Source: Paraburkholderia sp. SG-MS1 (GTDB lineage: Bacteria; Pseudomonadota; Gammaproteobacteria; Burkholderiales; Burkholderiaceae). From it: a DNA stretch of 64,000 nucleotides. Location: the NCBI RefSeq assembly GCF_012275575.1, contig NZ_NPIH01000286.1, positions 1 through 64,000 of the forward strand, in the 5' to 3' direction. Made by a program: the position numbers and the translations under genes. The notes below the pieces were generated by a model. It searched no databases and was not told the DNA's origin. It worked only from the letters and a program-made list of their open reading frames with translations. Below are positions 62,270 through 64,000 of this stretch, piece after piece (the stretch's first letter is position 1; every line of letters starts with the position of its first letter).

Positions 62270-63052
62270 TTACTGACCGTAGACGTCGAAGTCGAAATAC
62301 TTTTTGGCGATCTTGTCATAGGTGCCGTCCGCGCGCGTGTCGGCGATCGCTTTATCGATCTTCTCCTTCAATTCGGTGTCGTCCTTGCGCAAACCAATCG
62401 CGGTGCCGCTGCCCAACGTCTTCGCGTCGTACAGTGCATTGCCGGCGAATGCGAAGTCTTTGCCTCGTGGCGTCCGCAGGAAGCCGACTTCGGCCTGCAC
62501 GGCGTTTTGCAACGATGCGTCGATACGGCCGGCAATCAGATCCGTATAGACGAGATCCTGATCCTGGTACGACACGATGACCGCGCCGGCCGGCTCCCAA
62601 TAGGTCTTCGCATACGTCTCCTGGATCGAGCCCTGCTCGACGCCGATGTGCTTGCCCTTCAGCGCTTCCGGTGTCGGTACGATCGGCGAGCCCTTCTTCG
62701 CCACGAGGCGCGTGGGGATGCGGAATACCTTCGACGAGAACGCGATCTGCGCCTGGCGCGCCGGGGTCATCGACATCGTCGAGAGCACGCCGTCGAATTT
62801 GCGGCCCTTCAGCGCGGGAATCATGCCGTCGAACGAGTTTTCAACCCACACGCATTTTGCGTTCAGGCGGCGACAGATCTCGTTGCCCAGGTCGATATCG
62901 AAGCCGACGAGCTTGCCGTCGGCGGCTTTCGATTCGAACGGCGGGTAGCTCGCATCGACGCCGAAGCGCACGGTCGACCACTCCTTCGCGATGGCGCTGC
63001 CGGACGATACGGCGAGTAGCGCCATCGTCAGCGTTGCAAGCATGGTTTTCAT
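62270..63052 (-). CDS. periplasmic basic-amino-acid-binding protein, paralogue
   Basis: A 260-residue SBP_bac_3 protein: signal peptide (TMLATLTMALLAVSSGSAIA), then TVRFGVDASYPPFESKAADG, GFDIDLGNEICRRLNAKCVW and VSYQDQDLVYTDLIAGRIDA. It is closely alike the protein at 48474 (shared CVWVENSFDG and VSYQDQD). It is an orphan: no permease or ATPase gene is nearby. AAGGAG lies before the ATG. Confidence 0.93.
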   Translation of the reverse strand: MKTMLATLTMALLAVSSGSAIAKEWSTVRFGVDASYPPFESKAADGKLVGFDIDLGNEICRRLNAKCVWVENSFDGMIPALKGRKFDGVLSTMSMTPARQAQIAFSSKVFRIPTRLVAKKGSPIVPTPEALKGKHIGVEQGSIQETYAKTYWEPAGAVIVSYQDQDLVYTDLIAGRIDASLQNAVQAEVGFLRTPRGKDFAFAGNALYDAKTLGSGTAIGLRKDDTELKEKIDKAIADTRADGTYDKIAKKYFDFDVYGQ

Positions 63053-63335
63053 GTTTCTCCTTTCATCACTCTTTAAAAAACCGCGCGACGTGAATGAACG
63101 ACCGCCAACGGACGTCAGGCACGCTGCCGCACCGGGCCCCATTGGACGTCGCAAGCGGCGCGCAAACCCGCCATTCGAGCGCAAATTGGCCGAACAGACA
63201 AATGTATTAAATAAATCGCTTCATGCGAATGGTGCATACGGGAGGCGATGCGGATTCTACCGGCATCGACATGAACTTACGGAAGTGATTGACGTCGCGA
63301 CGCGCGTCTTGCCGCGCCGCACGCATTTCCGTCGC

Positions 63336-63365
63336 TTGACTTGTATATGCCTTAGGAGGTATATA
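63336..63365 (+). promoter_or_regulatory. promoter of the ArsR-AHSA1 operon
   Basis: TTGACT (63336-63341) and TATATA (63360-63365) are 18 bases apart, a good sigma-70 pair. The predicted start of transcription falls at or next to the ATG at 63372, so the message may be leaderless. A TATAT ... ATATA inverted repeat across the -10 region could be the ArsR operator. Confidence 0.5.
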
Positions 63366-63371
63366 AGAGGG

Positions 63372-63707
63372 ATGGAGTCGACATTTGCCATCATCGCCGA
63401 GCCGAACCGCCGCGCCATCCTGAGTCTGCTTGCAGCTTCGGAGCAGTCCGTGGGTGAAATCGAGGAGAAGCTCAATCTCTCGCAGCCCTCTGTCTCGAAG
63501 CACCTGCGGGTGCTCCGGGAGGCCGGCTTCGTGGAGGCACGCGTTGATGCACAACGGCGTCTATACCGGCTCAACCCGGAACCGTTGATGGAGATAGACG
63601 CCTGGCTCGCTCCGTTCCGCCGATTCTGGTCGGTTCACCTCGACGCTCTCGAGCGCCACCTCGATCAGATCGATCCTGCACCGCGCAGCAAGGGGAAGAA
63701 ACGATGA
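63372..63707 (+). CDS. ArsR-family transcriptional regulator
   Basis: A 111-residue winged-helix repressor: AIIAEPNRRAILSLLAASEQ, then EEKLNLSQPSVSKHLRVLRE (recognition helix), AGFVEARVDAQRRLYRLNPE. It lacks the Cys residues of metal-sensing ArsR proteins and belongs to the group that is coupled with AHSA1/SRPBCC genes. The stop overlaps the start of the next gene (ATGA), so the two are translationally coupled. Confidence 0.93.
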   Translation: MESTFAIIAEPNRRAILSLLAASEQSVGEIEEKLNLSQPSVSKHLRVLREAGFVEARVDAQRRLYRLNPEPLMEIDAWLAPFRRFWSVHLDALERHLDQIDPAPRSKGKKR

Positions 63708-64000
63708 GCAATCGCGAAGAATACATGCCGGGCCCTGCCGCCGGCGCCGAAGTCAGAAAGGATCTGGAGAAGTGGACGCTCGTTGTCGTCCGCGAGTTGC
63801 GCCATTCGCCCGAGAAAGTCTGGACGGCGTTGACCGATCCGGCCAGTCTGCGTGAATGGGCGCCGTTCGATGCCGACCGGAGCCTTGCTTCGGTCGGCCC
63901 CGTCAAGCTTTCGACGGTCGGAACGCCGACGCCGCAGATCTCGGAGACCGAGGTGACACGCGCCGACGCGCCGAATCTGCTCGAATATCGCTGGGGCGGC
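63704..64000 (+). CDS. AHSA1/SRPBCC-domain protein, partial at window end
   Basis: The first 99 codons of a gene cut by the window edge. It has an AHSA1-like SRPBCC fold: TLVVVRELRHSPEKVWTALT then DPASLREWAPF. These small helix-grip proteins bind hydrophobic ligands; the ArsR partner usually represses the pair until a ligand appears. Starts inside the regulator stop codon. Confidence 0.92.
   Translation, partial: MSNREEYMPGPAAGAEVRKDLEKWTLVVVRELRHSPEKVWTALTDPASLREWAPFDADRSLASVGPVKLSTVGTPTPQISETEVTRADAPNLLEYRWGG

Noticed and set aside
1..64000. CRISPR arrays, rRNA genes, complete insertion sequences, replication origins
   Set aside because: No regularly spaced repeats, rRNA-like stretches, full IS with both ends, or DnaA-box clusters were seen.

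Overview
The window looks like a chromosomal segment of a high-GC betaproteobacterium of the Burkholderiaceae, most likely Paraburkholderia or a close relative. This is inferred from codon use, gene density, several amino-acid-type transporters and FCD-type GntR regulators, DUF899/DUF2182 and LqsA-type genes, and many secreted or envelope proteins. No marker gene fixes the genus. Most of the window is ordinary GC-rich accessory and metabolic DNA. Two stretches are visibly AT-richer and look acquired: the terpene synthase at 459-1400 and the giant toxin-like gene at 54954-58946.

Layout. 1-2.6 kb: a class I terpene synthase between oppositely oriented IS6-type transposase remnants, then an IS3 remnant and a tRNA-Leu(GAG) with its terminator. 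2.8-11.7 kb: ppnP, a MOSC/flavin reductase fusion, a TMEM175-like membrane protein, a CGNR regulator divergent from two alpha/beta hydrolases and an SDR, a NUDIX hydrolase divergent from a DeoR regulator, and a lipoprotein. 12.3-17.5 kb: a PAS-PAS-GAF-GGDEF-EAL protein, a PRC-barrel protein, a frameshifted Fur-family gene and an H-NS-like gene. 17.7-21.9 kb: a minus-strand catabolic cluster (GntR, SDR, beta-keto-acid cleavage enzyme, MFS transporter). 22.1-28 kb: a complete LqsA/LqsR/LqsS-type alpha-hydroxyketone signalling locus followed by an outer-membrane protein with an internal duplication. 28.5-41.9 kb: secreted GH3 glycosidase, methyltransferase, YqhA-like protein, glycosyltransferase, DUF2182/DUF899 pair, a regulator and a beta-propeller-like protein, a broken polygalacturonase-like gene, a TAXI solute-binding protein and an AI-2E-family permease.

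42-46.9 kb: a GntR-controlled ABC importer with gamma-glutamyltransferase. 47.2-51.2 kb: a divergent locus resembling dauBAR (FAD D-amino-acid dehydrogenase, ornithine-cyclodeaminase-like reductase, YheO/DauR regulator) with its own basic-amino-acid-binding protein. 51.4-54.4 kb: a flavin monooxygenase and an AcoR-like regulator that lacks the AAA+ domain. 54.9-58.9 kb: a 1330-residue protein whose C-terminus carries the glucosyltransferase signature of large clostridial toxins. 59.8-60.9 kb: a decayed amidohydrolase. 61.3-64 kb: a MipA/OmpV protein, a second basic-amino-acid-binding protein, and an ArsR regulator overlapping an AHSA1/SRPBCC gene that runs off the end.

The strongest candidate for something new is the 54954-58946 gene: a multi-domain, AT-rich, probably exported glycosylating toxin or effector. 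The best recognisable complete regulatory system is the LqsARS-type quorum-sensing cluster. All calls come from reading the sequence; no database search was possible.
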